A DNA stretch of 14,524 bases from Verrucomicrobiales bacterium (GTDB taxonomy: Bacteria > Verrucomicrobiota > Verrucomicrobiia > Verrucomicrobiales > DEV007): assembly GCA_002705125.1 (NCBI GenBank), contig PAHQ01000006.1, positions 1 to 14,524 on the forward strand. Direction: 5' to 3'. Each line of letters opens with the position of its first letter. Position 1 is the first letter of the stretch. Below are positions 6,201 through 13,799 of the stretch, one piece after another. A model generated the notes under the pieces. The model was not told the origin of the DNA. It ran no database searches and saw only the letters and a program-made list of their open reading frames with translations. The position numbers and the translations under genes were made by a program.

Positions 6201-8981
6201 ATCAATAATATCAAAATGCCTTTGAGTTCCACGCATTCTCCAATGATCTGCAGACCCTGAACTAAAGTCTCCGTTCTGTATGAGTTCTTTTTCAGAAACC
6301 GTTCCAGGGCTTTCAATAACACTAATATCATCAATTAAAATTTCACCTTCATCGAGTAATCCAAAAATAAATTCATGATATCCTTGAGGGTCAGATCTAC
6401 CGTTTACTGCTCGTCCCGTTCTTACAAAATTTTTCCACTTCCCACGAGAAGACTCATCACTAGAAGACCAGGATTCAGGCGCTTTATTATCAGAGTATGG
6501 ATTTCTTAATTCTAAACTAGACCCCCCTCCATCAGCTTTTCCTGGCCAACGGCCTCCATCAAAATAATGAACCTCATCAGCTGGATTTCCTATAGCATCT
6601 ACAAGCTTAATACGTTCCCCTGATCTTGATAACCGCCCTTTAATTCCACCCACAATTCGGATGTCAGGATGATAAGCATTTAACTCATCAGGATCCTCAG
6701 ACAGTACTAGAAACTCCTCAGGTCCAAGAATCGTATCTTCAGAGAAACTGAATTCAATTCCATCATTAAATCTCCAGCCTTTAAGATTAACACTTTTCTC
6801 ATTGTCACGGTTATAAATTTCAACCCACGTTCTATCAGATGAACTAAAAGGCTTTCCCGGCACAAAGGGTGACACTTCCTTTTCAGCAAGCAACTGCAGG
6901 CCAAACATAATATCACTACTTCCAGGAGAACTTTGATGGACAGATACAGATATTCTATTTAATCCTATTAGTAAAACTTCCTTGGGAATATTTACTGAAT
7001 CATTAACTCTGGCTTCCCCTCCACTTGATGCCCGTGTATCCGAATTAATCACACCAGCAGGCATCTTAAATCTATCAACTTCGTTTCCATTAATATAGAA
7101 GACCGCTCCATCATCTATCAAGTGCGCCAACTTGAGAGAAGCGATTTCATCAATATCATTGCTAGTAAGATTAAGATCAGTTTCAAAATAGTAAGTAATT
7201 ACAGGAGCTGCCGGATTAAGTGAAGGCCGAGTTATGGTAGTACCTAGAGGTATTTCTTTTGTAGTACTATCCCAACCAAGTGGACCAATTCCAAACTTCC
7301 AATCTCCTCCTGCAGCATGAGACTGATCTTGCCAACCATTAGCCAAACCAGAACCTGATTCATTATACCTCCAAGTCGCTCCCCAATCTAGTAACGTAAC
7401 ACTCTCGTAAATAGCTTCCGTATCGGGTACTGCAGATTCAGGTCGAGGATGATACATAATTTCATTAATCACGACATTTCGCTCAAAAGAAAATTCGTTA
7501 GAATTTCCAAAAGTGGGTGATTTTGGATAAAGCCATTCACCATCAAACTCTGAAGACCTACCCCTTAACTTTCCAGTAACCCTTCTTGCATCTATTAATT
7601 GGCCAGATGGATTAAATAGAAATAATCTGTCATCATCTCCAGGTGAATAACCCAAATCTTTTGCACTTAATACTATTAGGTCTCCTGCACTAATTACTCC
7701 TTGTTCAATTGTATGAATATTTCCTCCAGAAAGTGCAATCTGAAAGCCCGTCAATGAAATAGGCTCAGAGGTCACATTTTTCATCTCTAATAGAAAACCA
7801 CCGTCTGCGTCATGAGAAGAAAACTCATTAAACACTAAATTTTCTTTAGGGGCAGATGGGTCAGCAGGCTCTTCAACTAATGTAAGACGCAAACCAAACA
7901 TAATGTCAGAACTACCAGGATTTGCTTGGTGAACCTCGACAGAAATTCTGTTAGAACCAACGACTAGAGCTGTAGCCGGTATACCAACCGGGTCCTCTAA
8001 GTTTGGATCAGTCCCTCTTTCGGCGCGAGTTTCAGAAGAAATAACACCATCAGGCATTTTATGTCGAAACACCTCCTTACCATTTATGTAAACTATTCCT
8101 CCATCATCAAAGAGATGCTCAATCTTTATCTCGGATAAATTATCAATCTGTGTCTGACTAAGATTAAAATTGTGCTCAAAGTAATTAGTCATTACGTAGG
8201 GATCATTAAGCAATGGCCTTTGAAGCTCTGTTCCTAAGGGAGCCTCAGGAGGTGAAGTATCCCATCCCAGTAGCCCAGCTCCTGATTTCCAATTACCACC
8301 AACAGGATGCATTAAAGTCGCCCAATCAAAATCAAGATCATCGGTCTCATTATATCTCCAAACTGAATCCCAATTAATGAGTGTTGTTTCAATCTTAACG
8401 GGAGGGGCCCCAGGGAGAGGGAAATTTGGAAGACCTGGCGTACCACCGACATCTCTTGAGGCAACCCAATTGACTGGATCGGAATTGGCTGTTTCCTGAT
8501 TCAGCTTAGCCAACGTCACTCCAGATCCATCAGGCCCAACCGGCCACTCGCCAGAGTCACCATAAGACAAAGTATCCATTATTCTACCATCTCGACCTTC
8601 AATTCTAATTAGTTCACCACCATTACTCAAAGCACCTCGAAATGGACCTAGAGAAGATTTTCCTGACAAATTTTGGCCATTTGGATTCGCTGCAACTAAA
8701 ATGAATCCACGGCCCTCAACGACAGTTCCTTCAGGGAAATCAAAATCTACACCTCCTCTCAATTTCCATCCTGAAATATCAACATTAACCCCGTTAAGAT
8801 TATGGAATTCAATCCATTCGGAATTTGAATTACCGTTGGCGGGATTGTAGTGAATTTCATTAAATACGAGAATACTATCTGCAGTTCCTTTAGCATCACC
8901 AATATGATGGATAAGAAAAACAATAAGAAATAAAATATAAGTTAGACGAAAATTATTTCGTATAGAGTGGCCAAGCTTCAT
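3282..8981 (-). CDS. Giant secreted lamin-tail-domain / CotH kinase-family protein
   Basis: The 1899-residue protein has a signal peptide (hydrophobic 13-27, cut near GDA at 28-30). Domain order: lamin tail 1 (about 37-187, FNEIHYNP...EWIEFHN); beta-sandwich copy A1 (200-371); divergent lamin tail 2 (380-496); lamin tail 3, split into a first strand VVINEIMYHP (503-512) and a body (716-830) by beta-sandwich copy A2 (529-697); carbohydrate-binding-like NGDF...W region (858-1000); Ig-like stretch (1035-1110); CotH kinase domain (1138-1500); a beta region (1503-1590); lamin tail 4 (1599-1775); Ca-binding EDNDGDGRLSIIEYL (1791-1805); and a terminal module (1815-1899) of a kind common in Verrucomicrobia. 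CotH landmarks are RLKSSQRGRS (1183-1192), GDNY (1384-1387), HN (1396-1397) and FPWDMDFTF (1412-1420). Known CotH proteins phosphorylate spore-coat proteins; here an extracellular kinase acting on surface proteins is inferred. Terminator and promoter signals suggest its own transcript. Confidence 0.88.
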   Translation of the reverse strand: MKLGHSIRNNFRLTYILFLIVFLIHHIGDAKGTADSILVFNEIHYNPANGNSNSEWIEFHNLNGVNVDISGWKLRGGVDFDFPEGTVVEGRGFILVAANPNGQNLSGKSSLGPFRGALSNGGELIRIEGRDGRIMDTLSYGDSGEWPVGPDGSGVTLAKLNQETANSDPVNWVASRDVGGTPGLPNFPLPGAPPVKIETTLINWDSVWRYNETDDLDFDWATLMHPVGGNWKSGAGLLGWDTSPPEAPLGTELQRPLLNDPYVMTNYFEHNFNLSQTQIDNLSEIKIEHLFDDGGIVYINGKEVFRHKMPDGVISSETRAERGTDPNLEDPVGIPATALVVGSNRISVEVHQANPGSSDIMFGLRLTLVEEPADPSAPKENLVFNEFSSHDADGGFLLEMKNVTSEPISLTGFQIALSGGNIHTIEQGVISAGDLIVLSAKDLGYSPGDDDRLFLFNPSGQLIDARRVTGKLRGRSSEFDGEWLYPKSPTFGNSNEFSFERNVVINEIMYHPRPESAVPDTEAIYESVTLLDWGATWRYNESGSGLANGWQDQSHAAGGDWKFGIGPLGWDSTTKEIPLGTTITRPSLNPAAPVITYYFETDLNLTSNDIDEIASLKLAHLIDDGAVFYINGNEVDRFKMPAGVINSDTRASSGGEARVNDSVNIPKEVLLIGLNRISVSVHQSSPGSSDIMFGLQLLAEKEVSPFVPGKPFSSSDRTWVEIYNRDNEKSVNLKGWRFNDGIEFSFSEDTILGPEEFLVLSEDPDELNAYHPDIRIVGGIKGRLSRSGERIKLVDAIGNPADEVHYFDGGRWPGKADGGGSSLELRNPYSDNKAPESWSSSDESSRGKWKNFVRTGRAVNGRSDPQGYHEFIFGLLDEGEILIDDISVIESPGTVSEKELIQNGDFSSGSADHWRMRGTQRHFDIIDDPDSAGNKVMHLRSSGSTEHMHNCAETSLKSGNSFVNISSSKEYRISFRARWISGSNQLNSRLYFNRLPRTDILPIEDPNGGGTPGRKNSIYEQNSGPTFKDSIHEPAVPQGNQVVEVSAFIEDYEGVDNVTLHYSINSGSFRQIPMIAGSSNIYRAIIPGQSKGARAQFYIEAVDTLGARSFFPKEGKESRAMIPWEDGKSKLQSGSVYPTNLRIIMPVDDANFMHNVTEVMSNDRLPCTVIHNDEIIYYGCSVRLKSSQRGRSTENRVGFNIKFPADNKFLGAHGSIAIDRSSQREIMIKHIATRSGDIPSMYDDIAWVIQPRSNRATSGILMKSRYDDEWLENAIDNGDDGKMFEFELIYHPNGTNGGREGLKLPQPDGVVGVPMRNQGGEDKELYRWHWLIKNNRDADDYSGLINLLNTMGLSGQLYRDSVEEVIDVDQWLRSFAVQNLGGIGDNYATHPSGAWHNAIFYIRPNDGKAMYFPWDMDFTFTNGATSGVTPSSDLNKLIGIGPKYERAYYGHLLDIIESSFNSDYMTPWLRHYSDFLPSENLNGYASYIRSRSNHVRNLINNAVSKVTFKVTSRSGTNTNESTVSVRGDAWVDVREIKLAGSSESLDVEWIDDNSWQVNLPVASGANDYTLQGVGFDGELIGSVDYNVIGNGSIESASPENLAISEVHYHPLPPSEEEINAGFSNASMFEWIELVNLSDSKTLDLSDVQFVNGIDFTIPVGTILGPDSRMVLSSNSAAFTKRYGELQSGVLLNHSFIKDDGTNKLSNAGERITLYNSANFTISDFSYRDDRPWPVSADTSGYSLTLMMPGINDPSEAQSWRTSINVGGSPGTTDFIPISSWIDGNGGIKLLEDNDGDGRLSIIEYLENTNPLVRDNSSVSVDFDVGGALRLEFIQAIGHDQVYFAAQKSNNLKQWGSEEVEYRGRINNGDGTETVRFQINDSVKSVGRNQLLRLLVKEEP
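6891..7397 (-). repeat. Beta-sandwich module copy A2 inside the lamin-tail/CotH gene
   Basis: This encodes residues 529-697. It shares with copy A1 the landmarks WRYNE, LGWD, PLGT, DDG..(V/F)YING.EV, MP.GVI.S.TRA and NRISV.VHQ..PGSSDIMFGL in the same order. At the DNA level the copies are clearly diverged, so this is an old duplication rather than a recent repeat. The fold resembles galactose-binding-like jelly rolls (inference). This copy sits inside a lamin-tail domain. Confidence 0.8.
7869..8384 (-). repeat. Beta-sandwich module copy A1 inside the lamin-tail/CotH gene
   Basis: This encodes residues 200-371, between complete lamin tails 1 and 2. It is homologous along its whole length to copy A2, including an identical PGSSDIMFGL near the end. 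Unlike A2 it does not interrupt a neighbouring domain. Confidence 0.8.
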
Positions 8982-8995
8982 TGATTAATACCCCA

Positions 8996-9004
8996 ATTAT
9001 AACA
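8996..9004 (-). promoter_or_regulatory. Extended -10 promoter element of the lamin-tail/CotH gene
   Basis: On the minus strand the sequence is TGTTATAAT, a consensus TATAAT (9001-8996) with the TGn extension that lets promoters work without a good -35. No convincing -35 is seen at 16-18 bases. Transcription would start about 7 bases on, near 8989, leaving a leader of only some 8 bases before ATG 8981. The box immediately follows the T-run of the DUF1501 terminator, so the two signals share a base. Confidence 0.45.
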
Positions 9005-9035
9005 AAAAAAATCTCAATATTCGATAAATATTGAG
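9004..9035 (-). terminator. Rho-independent terminator after the DUF1501 gene
   Basis: On the minus strand a perfect 9-base stem, CTCAATATT / AATATTGAG (9035-9027 with 9021-9013), encloses a 5-base loop. It is followed by A and then eight T residues (9011-9004). It begins 8 bases after the TAA stop of the DUF1501 gene. The stem is AT-rich, but the perfect pairing, short loop and T8 tail make a terminator the natural reading. It separates the DUF1553-DUF1501 unit from the lamin-tail/CotH gene. Confidence 0.75.
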
Positions 9036-9043
9036 TAATCTTT

Positions 9044-10498
9044 TTAGGCCAAAATTTCAGGTATTACCTTACCATGAACGTCTGTAAGGCGGCGATCTAT
9101 ACTGTCTTTCCTAAATGTTAAGCGTTCATGATCAATTCCGAGTAAATGCATTATAGTGGCATGAATATCGTATACCTCGGTAGGATTATTTCTATCAAGG
9201 GGCTTGTAACCCCATTGATCACTCTCACCGTGCGTCACTCCACCCTTGATACCTCCCCCACTAAGCCAATTGGTAAAAACAAAAGGATTATGATCTCGCC
9301 CCTTGGAACCTTGAGTCGATGGCATCCGTCCAAATTCTGTCGTCCATAAAACTATAGTATCTTCGAGAAGACCACGCTGTTTTAAATCCTTTATCAAAGC
9401 CGAAGCTCCAACTGCCATCCCATATGATAATGGACCATGATCCCTATTGATATCTTCATGACTATCCCAGTTACGTCGAGGGAAGCCATTATCACATCCC
9501 GACCATACCTGAACAAAACGAACTCCACGCTCTAATAGCCGCCTCGCAACTAGACACTTTCTTCCAAAATGATTTGCTTCCTCATTGTGATTAATTTCCT
9601 TAGGCCATGAAGTTCCATCAGGTCGTATCCCGTACATATCTTTAATGTATTGAGGCTCTTTAGAAATATTAAGTGCCTCTGGTGCAGTTAGTTGCATTTT
9701 AGCAGCTAACTCATAAGATTTAATACGCGCTTCAAGACGAGTATCACCATCCCTACTCATAAGATGTTTACGATTTAATCTGGATAACACATTCTGCCCC
9801 TCTGAATCAGCAGTTTGAGTTATGTAATCAGCTCCTTGAGGTGGATTAAGGTCGGGGATTGGATTCTCTCTGCCTGGACGAATAATAGTGCCTTGATTCT
9901 CAGCTGGTAAAAAAGCTGAACCCCAATTTTTTGGACCATTAGAGGCAAATCCTCGGTGATCAGGCAGCACGACAAAAGTCGGTAAATTATCGTTCATACT
10001 GCCTAGCCCATAACTAACCCAACACCCCATTCCTGGAAAACCCGGCCGATCAAATCCTGTTGATTGAAGATACGTTGCTTGACTATGAACTCCCGTCTTG
10101 CCTATGAGGTTATGAACAAAAGCCATATCATCTACAACATCCCCCAATTTTGAAACAGTTTCTCCGAGCATTTTTCCACAACTACCGTGAGGCTTGAACT
10201 CCCATACTGGTTTCATCCATGGTCCCAAACCATTTTGAAAAGCCTCAACATGCTCTCCAAAATCTGATTTTTCGCCATGATGTTTTATTAGAGCAGGCTT
10301 GAAATCAAAAAGATCAATGTGACTCGCAGCACCACCCATAAACAATTGAATAACACGCTTTGCCTTTGGTCTGTGGTGAGGGTTATCAAGCACCCGGCCA
10401 GTATTAGCTCCCTCTAGCTTATTCGCTCCTATCATAGAGGACAGAGCAATGCCACCCAAACCACCTCCTGATTGCCACAAAAAGTCACGCTTGTTCAT
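9044..10498 (-). CDS. DUF1501 family exported protein
   Basis: The protein is 484 residues. I start it at ATG 10498 (MNKRDFLWQSGG), one base after the stop of the DUF1553 gene; an in-frame TTG at 10507 would only add three residues and overlap that stop. The N-terminus resembles a Tat signal with KR in place of RR (KRDFL, then the weakly hydrophobic GGGLGGIALSSMI). Family landmarks are AKRVIQLFMGGAASHIDLFD (46-65), LWTTEFGRMPSTQGSKGRDH in the C-terminal half, and the terminal HATIMHLLGIDHERLTFR...RLTDVHG. DUF1501 belongs with alkaline phosphatase/sulfatase-like folds, but its reaction is unknown. In Planctomycetes and Verrucomicrobia it is almost always encoded next to a DUF1549/DUF1553 protein, as here, and the two probably work together outside the cytoplasm. 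No Shine-Dalgarno is seen, so translational coupling is likely. The terminator at 9035-9004 ends the unit. Confidence 0.93.
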   Translation of the reverse strand: MNKRDFLWQSGGGLGGIALSSMIGANKLEGANTGRVLDNPHHRPKAKRVIQLFMGGAASHIDLFDFKPALIKHHGEKSDFGEHVEAFQNGLGPWMKPVWEFKPHGSCGKMLGETVSKLGDVVDDMAFVHNLIGKTGVHSQATYLQSTGFDRPGFPGMGCWVSYGLGSMNDNLPTFVVLPDHRGFASNGPKNWGSAFLPAENQGTIIRPGRENPIPDLNPPQGADYITQTADSEGQNVLSRLNRKHLMSRDGDTRLEARIKSYELAAKMQLTAPEALNISKEPQYIKDMYGIRPDGTSWPKEINHNEEANHFGRKCLVARRLLERGVRFVQVWSGCDNGFPRRNWDSHEDINRDHGPLSYGMAVGASALIKDLKQRGLLEDTIVLWTTEFGRMPSTQGSKGRDHNPFVFTNWLSGGGIKGGVTHGESDQWGYKPLDRNNPTEVYDIHATIMHLLGIDHERLTFRKDSIDRRLTDVHGKVIPEILA

Positions 10499-10499
10499 A

Positions 10500-13400
10500 T
10501 CAATCAATGAACGAAAATTCGTTTAGGTTAAAAATAATTCTACAGGTTGCAGCCAAGCCATGTCGCTTCTCATATGAGTTCAGTAAATCTAATTCATCTT
10601 TGGTAGGAACTCTAGAAAGCGCCATTTCGAATGCTTCCCGAACAGGCTTAGAACTCTTGGATACGTTCTCCGCAAATCTTTGTGACATCTTGACCATGAA
10701 ATTATTATTCAAAAGAGCAAGAGCCTGCAAGGCGGTAGTAGTCTCACCTCTCTTGTCTACTAGCTCTGAGGGATCAGCACAATCGAAAGTATCCATGAAA
10801 GGTTGCGGTTGAGAACGAACGATGAACCGATAAACGGATCGTCTATGAGTTAAAGGATCATCGGGATCGTACTTGTGATATTGATAGTGAGGGGAATGTT
10901 GCGGCTTCTCGATTACAAAATCTTTAAAAGATGGCCCACCCATTTCATAATTCATTTTTCCAGAAACAACGAGCACGGTATCCCTGAGCGACTCAGCATC
11001 GAGTCTCCTCCTATTCTGGCGCCACAGATACTTGTTTGAAATATCTATTGCTGCATTCCCTTGGTGATGATTACTAACCTGCTTATAGGTAGCAGTATTG
11101 AGTATAAGACGGTGCAAATCCTTAATTGAACCACCACCGTCACGAAACCAGACAGCAAGCCAGTCTAATAATTGAGGATGTGTAGGCTTTGAACCGATCC
11201 GACCAAAATCATTTGGAGTATCAACAATTCCACGACCAAAATGATAATGCCATACCCGATTCACTACACTTCTCCAAGTAAGGGTATTCTCTTTATGAGA
11301 TATCCATTCAGCCAAGGCAATACGACGCTCTCCTTCTTTATGGTCCTGAGGCAACTTAAATTGATGCGGCATTCCAGAAACAATACCAGGAACAGTTCCT
11401 GGGTTCACTGAATCTCTAGGGTCAGTTACAGAACCTCTATGCAAGACAAAAATGTCCCGTGGCTTTCCTCCAGTATGCCCTCTGCCTTTAAATGTTCCGC
11501 TACCAGAATGAACGGTTCCAGCATACACCATTTTGGATTTGGGTAACCCATTGAGTTGGGAATTTATACTGGTTAATGATTTAGCCAGCCTTTCTTGTTC
11601 TTCTATCAACTTCGGGTCGGTGCTGATTTTTTTTAGATCATCAAGTTTTAATCTTAATGTCGTAAGATTTTCATTAGGCTTAGATCTTACAAATTTCAAA
11701 AGACCCTCTGTAACATCATCCACAATGATCTTTCTACTAGTATAGCCATCAACAAGATTTTTTTTATGCCACAAACCACTATCAATTGAGTCAAGCGCGG
11801 TAACTTTAGCATTTCGAGAAATCTCAGTAGCCCCACTGAAAATGCGCATTTCAGATAATGCCAACATAGGCCCACCACTTCCCTTTGGATGATTTAATTT
11901 AGTAGCCTCAAGTCTAAGATAACGGCCACTCTTTGAATTAATTTTAAAAACAACCGGCTCCACTCCTGGATTAGTATAATCAGCATTCGTTTGATTGATA
12001 ATCGTATCAGCACCCGTCATGTCCTCTCGATCACTAAGTAAAATCTTAAACCTTTCAGGAAAACCAAATCCTGGTGCATCTTGATTAAAGTCTGTTGGAT
12101 ATGCAGGATAGATAATAATCTTATCAATTAATTGAACTTTAGGCAGTTCAATTTGGACCCATTTCCGTGCATTCGCCTCCTTTGCAAAAGCACTATGATA
12201 ACCATTTGATTTACTTTTTTCAGTTGCAACCAATGACTCTAAAGAATAGGTCCCATAAATACCATCAACCAGGTTAATCTTTCCCCAAGTCTTACCAGCC
12301 TCAATGCTATCCAATGCTGTCACTTCTTTAACTTCTAATAATGTCTTATCAGAAATAACGGCCAGTTCTCCCATCGCAAATATCCAATCGTTTGTTTTGG
12401 GTTGTCCTTTCTTACGACGACTCCAAAGCTTAGTCGCAGTTAACCTGACGTATCGAGCAAGAGAATCAGTACCATTAAAGAGAACAGGCCCAGATCCTGG
12501 CCTTGGAAAATCTGAATCTGTTTTATCGGCTATAGTTACAGATTCTTTAAATTCGGGGTCATTGGAAATTTCCAAGCGAAAGCGGTGCGGGAAACCAAAA
12601 TCCGAAAAACCATACTCATCGGCACCAGCTAATACTATATTACTGATCTTTATTTCAGCCCCCAAATCAACTTGAACCCATTTCTTAGTTTCCTGGGTCG
12701 AGGCCACTTGGCTGTGGTATCCACGCCTACCCGATCGCCCTCCTTGATTAGCTTTTTGCTTATCTTCTATGGACTTAACCTTTTTTTGAAGAGACAAAAC
12801 TTCTGGACCAAAACTGGCGTCAATTCTCTTTTTGTTCTCTTTAGTACTTTGCTCTATTTCTTTTTTCTTTTCCGTTAAATTTTTCCTCTTCAAAGCAACC
12901 CCCGCCTTAACATCATAGGGTCGATCTGCTCGATCTAATGCCGCAAAAACTGACTGCAATGAATAGTAATGTTCCATTTTCACAGGATCTACTTTATGAT
13001 CATGACACTGCGCACATTGAACAGTGAGGGAAGTGAAGGCATTCATCGTTGTGGTAACCATGTCATCACGATCTAAGTGACGAGCCACTTTTCCATCAAT
13101 CTTCGATTCTGGAACTTCAGCATGCCCGATTAAGTCCCACGGACCAGCAGATATAAATCCTGTCGCAACAATACCATCTACCGTGTCTGGCCAAAGAAGG
13201 TCGCCTGCGATCTGCTCTTTTATGAATTTAGAGTATGGCTTATCTTCATTAAACGCACGAATAACATAATCCCTGTAAGGCCATGCATTGGGCCTTGGTT
13301 GATCTTTATCATATCCATGAGTCTCACCATAATGCACCACATCCAACCAATGTCTCGCCCACCTTTCTCCGTACCTTGGTGATGAAAGAAGTTTGTCGAC

Positions 13401-13724
13401 TAATTTTTCATAAGCTCTAGGTTCTGAATCTTTAATGAAATTTTCAACTTCTTGAGGCGTTGGCGGCATGCCCCACAAATCATAATAAAGACGACGGATT
13501 AAAATTCTTCGGTCCGCTTGCTCTGACATGAATAGACCTTGTTCTTTTAATTTTGAAACAATGAACCGGTCAATCGAATTACTTTCATTGCCATCTGGAA
13601 CTTTAATTGTCGCCAATGGCCTCCATGACCACCAATCACCACTAACCTTTTCTTTTGCAGGGGATGCCGAGATCAATGCAAAAGCTACGATTATTGTCAC
13701 AATGCCTGAGCAGTTTGTTAACAT
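10500..13724 (-). CDS. Secreted DUF1549-DUF1553 protein with CxxCH motif and two inserted discoidin-like domains
   Basis: The 1074-residue protein has a signal peptide (hydrophobic 8-20, ending near SASPA). The mature start VSGDWWSWRPL (27-37) is typical of this PVC family. DUF1549 spans about 45-262 and contains RYGERWARHWLDVV (117-130) and VQCAQCHDHKVDP (235-247), whose CAQCH could bind haem c. A coiled-coil arm (about 275-328) leads into discoidin-like domain 1 (335-457) and domain 2 (465-631), then a third discoidin start without a body (638-662). A second helical arm (684-727) leads to DUF1553 (about 793-1074, ending NLNEFSFID). Proteins of this family are often called PSCyt2/PSD1 and their role is unproven. 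The gene follows the ThuA-like gene by 75 bases and is coupled to DUF1501. ATG 13724 lacks a Shine-Dalgarno. Confidence 0.93.
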   Translation of the reverse strand: MLTNCSGIVTIIVAFALISASPAKEKVSGDWWSWRPLATIKVPDGNESNSIDRFIVSKLKEQGLFMSEQADRRILIRRLYYDLWGMPPTPQEVENFIKDSEPRAYEKLVDKLLSSPRYGERWARHWLDVVHYGETHGYDKDQPRPNAWPYRDYVIRAFNEDKPYSKFIKEQIAGDLLWPDTVDGIVATGFISAGPWDLIGHAEVPESKIDGKVARHLDRDDMVTTTMNAFTSLTVQCAQCHDHKVDPVKMEHYYSLQSVFAALDRADRPYDVKAGVALKRKNLTEKKKEIEQSTKENKKRIDASFGPEVLSLQKKVKSIEDKQKANQGGRSGRRGYHSQVASTQETKKWVQVDLGAEIKISNIVLAGADEYGFSDFGFPHRFRLEISNDPEFKESVTIADKTDSDFPRPGSGPVLFNGTDSLARYVRLTATKLWSRRKKGQPKTNDWIFAMGELAVISDKTLLEVKEVTALDSIEAGKTWGKINLVDGIYGTYSLESLVATEKSKSNGYHSAFAKEANARKWVQIELPKVQLIDKIIIYPAYPTDFNQDAPGFGFPERFKILLSDREDMTGADTIINQTNADYTNPGVEPVVFKINSKSGRYLRLEATKLNHPKGSGGPMLALSEMRIFSGATEISRNAKVTALDSIDSGLWHKKNLVDGYTSRKIIVDDVTEGLLKFVRSKPNENLTTLRLKLDDLKKISTDPKLIEEQERLAKSLTSINSQLNGLPKSKMVYAGTVHSGSGTFKGRGHTGGKPRDIFVLHRGSVTDPRDSVNPGTVPGIVSGMPHQFKLPQDHKEGERRIALAEWISHKENTLTWRSVVNRVWHYHFGRGIVDTPNDFGRIGSKPTHPQLLDWLAVWFRDGGGSIKDLHRLILNTATYKQVSNHHQGNAAIDISNKYLWRQNRRRLDAESLRDTVLVVSGKMNYEMGGPSFKDFVIEKPQHSPHYQYHKYDPDDPLTHRRSVYRFIVRSQPQPFMDTFDCADPSELVDKRGETTTALQALALLNNNFMVKMSQRFAENVSKSSKPVREAFEMALSRVPTKDELDLLNSYEKRHGLAATCRIIFNLNEFSFID

Positions 13725-13757
13725 TTGATACGAATAAAATAGCGGTAATTGAAATAT

Positions 13758-13784
13758 CTAATTATTAGCTAACTATCAGCTAAC
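13758..13784 (-). promoter_or_regulatory. Tandem 11-base repeat upstream of the DUF1553 gene
   Basis: On the minus strand the sequence reads GTTAGCTGATA then GTTAGCTAATA then ATTAG. This is two units with an 11-base period (one helical turn) and a partial third. The second unit with its tail, GTTAGCTAATAATTAG (13773-13758), nearly matches GTTAGCTATTATTAG upstream of mnhE (1686-1672). It lies 34-60 bases before ATG 13724, a usual place for a promoter or activator site. The rest of the 75-base gap (13725-13799) shows no terminator. Confidence 0.35.
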
Positions 13785-13799
13785 ATAGAAGGAATTAAA

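Noticed and set aside
6707..6916. Minus-strand frame of 69 codons inside the lamin-tail/CotH gene
   Set aside because: It overlaps a conserved part of the large protein in another frame and has no independent start signal or family resemblance.
10496..10507. TTG at 10507 as start of the DUF1501 gene
   Set aside because: It adds only three residues, overlaps the previous stop and has no Shine-Dalgarno; ATG 10498 fits the family N-terminus directly.
10507..10812. Plus-strand frame of 101 codons diverging from the DUF1501 gene start
   Set aside because: It is antisense to the conserved C-terminus of DUF1553, whose stop is at 10502-10500; no ribosome-binding site and no recognisable product.
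12304..12675. Plus-strand open frame of 123 codons, the longest on that strand
   Set aside because: It lies wholly antisense to the discoidin-like part of the DUF1553 gene, shows no domain-like or membrane pattern, and mirrors the codons of the real gene. The other plus-strand frames are the same kind of shadow.
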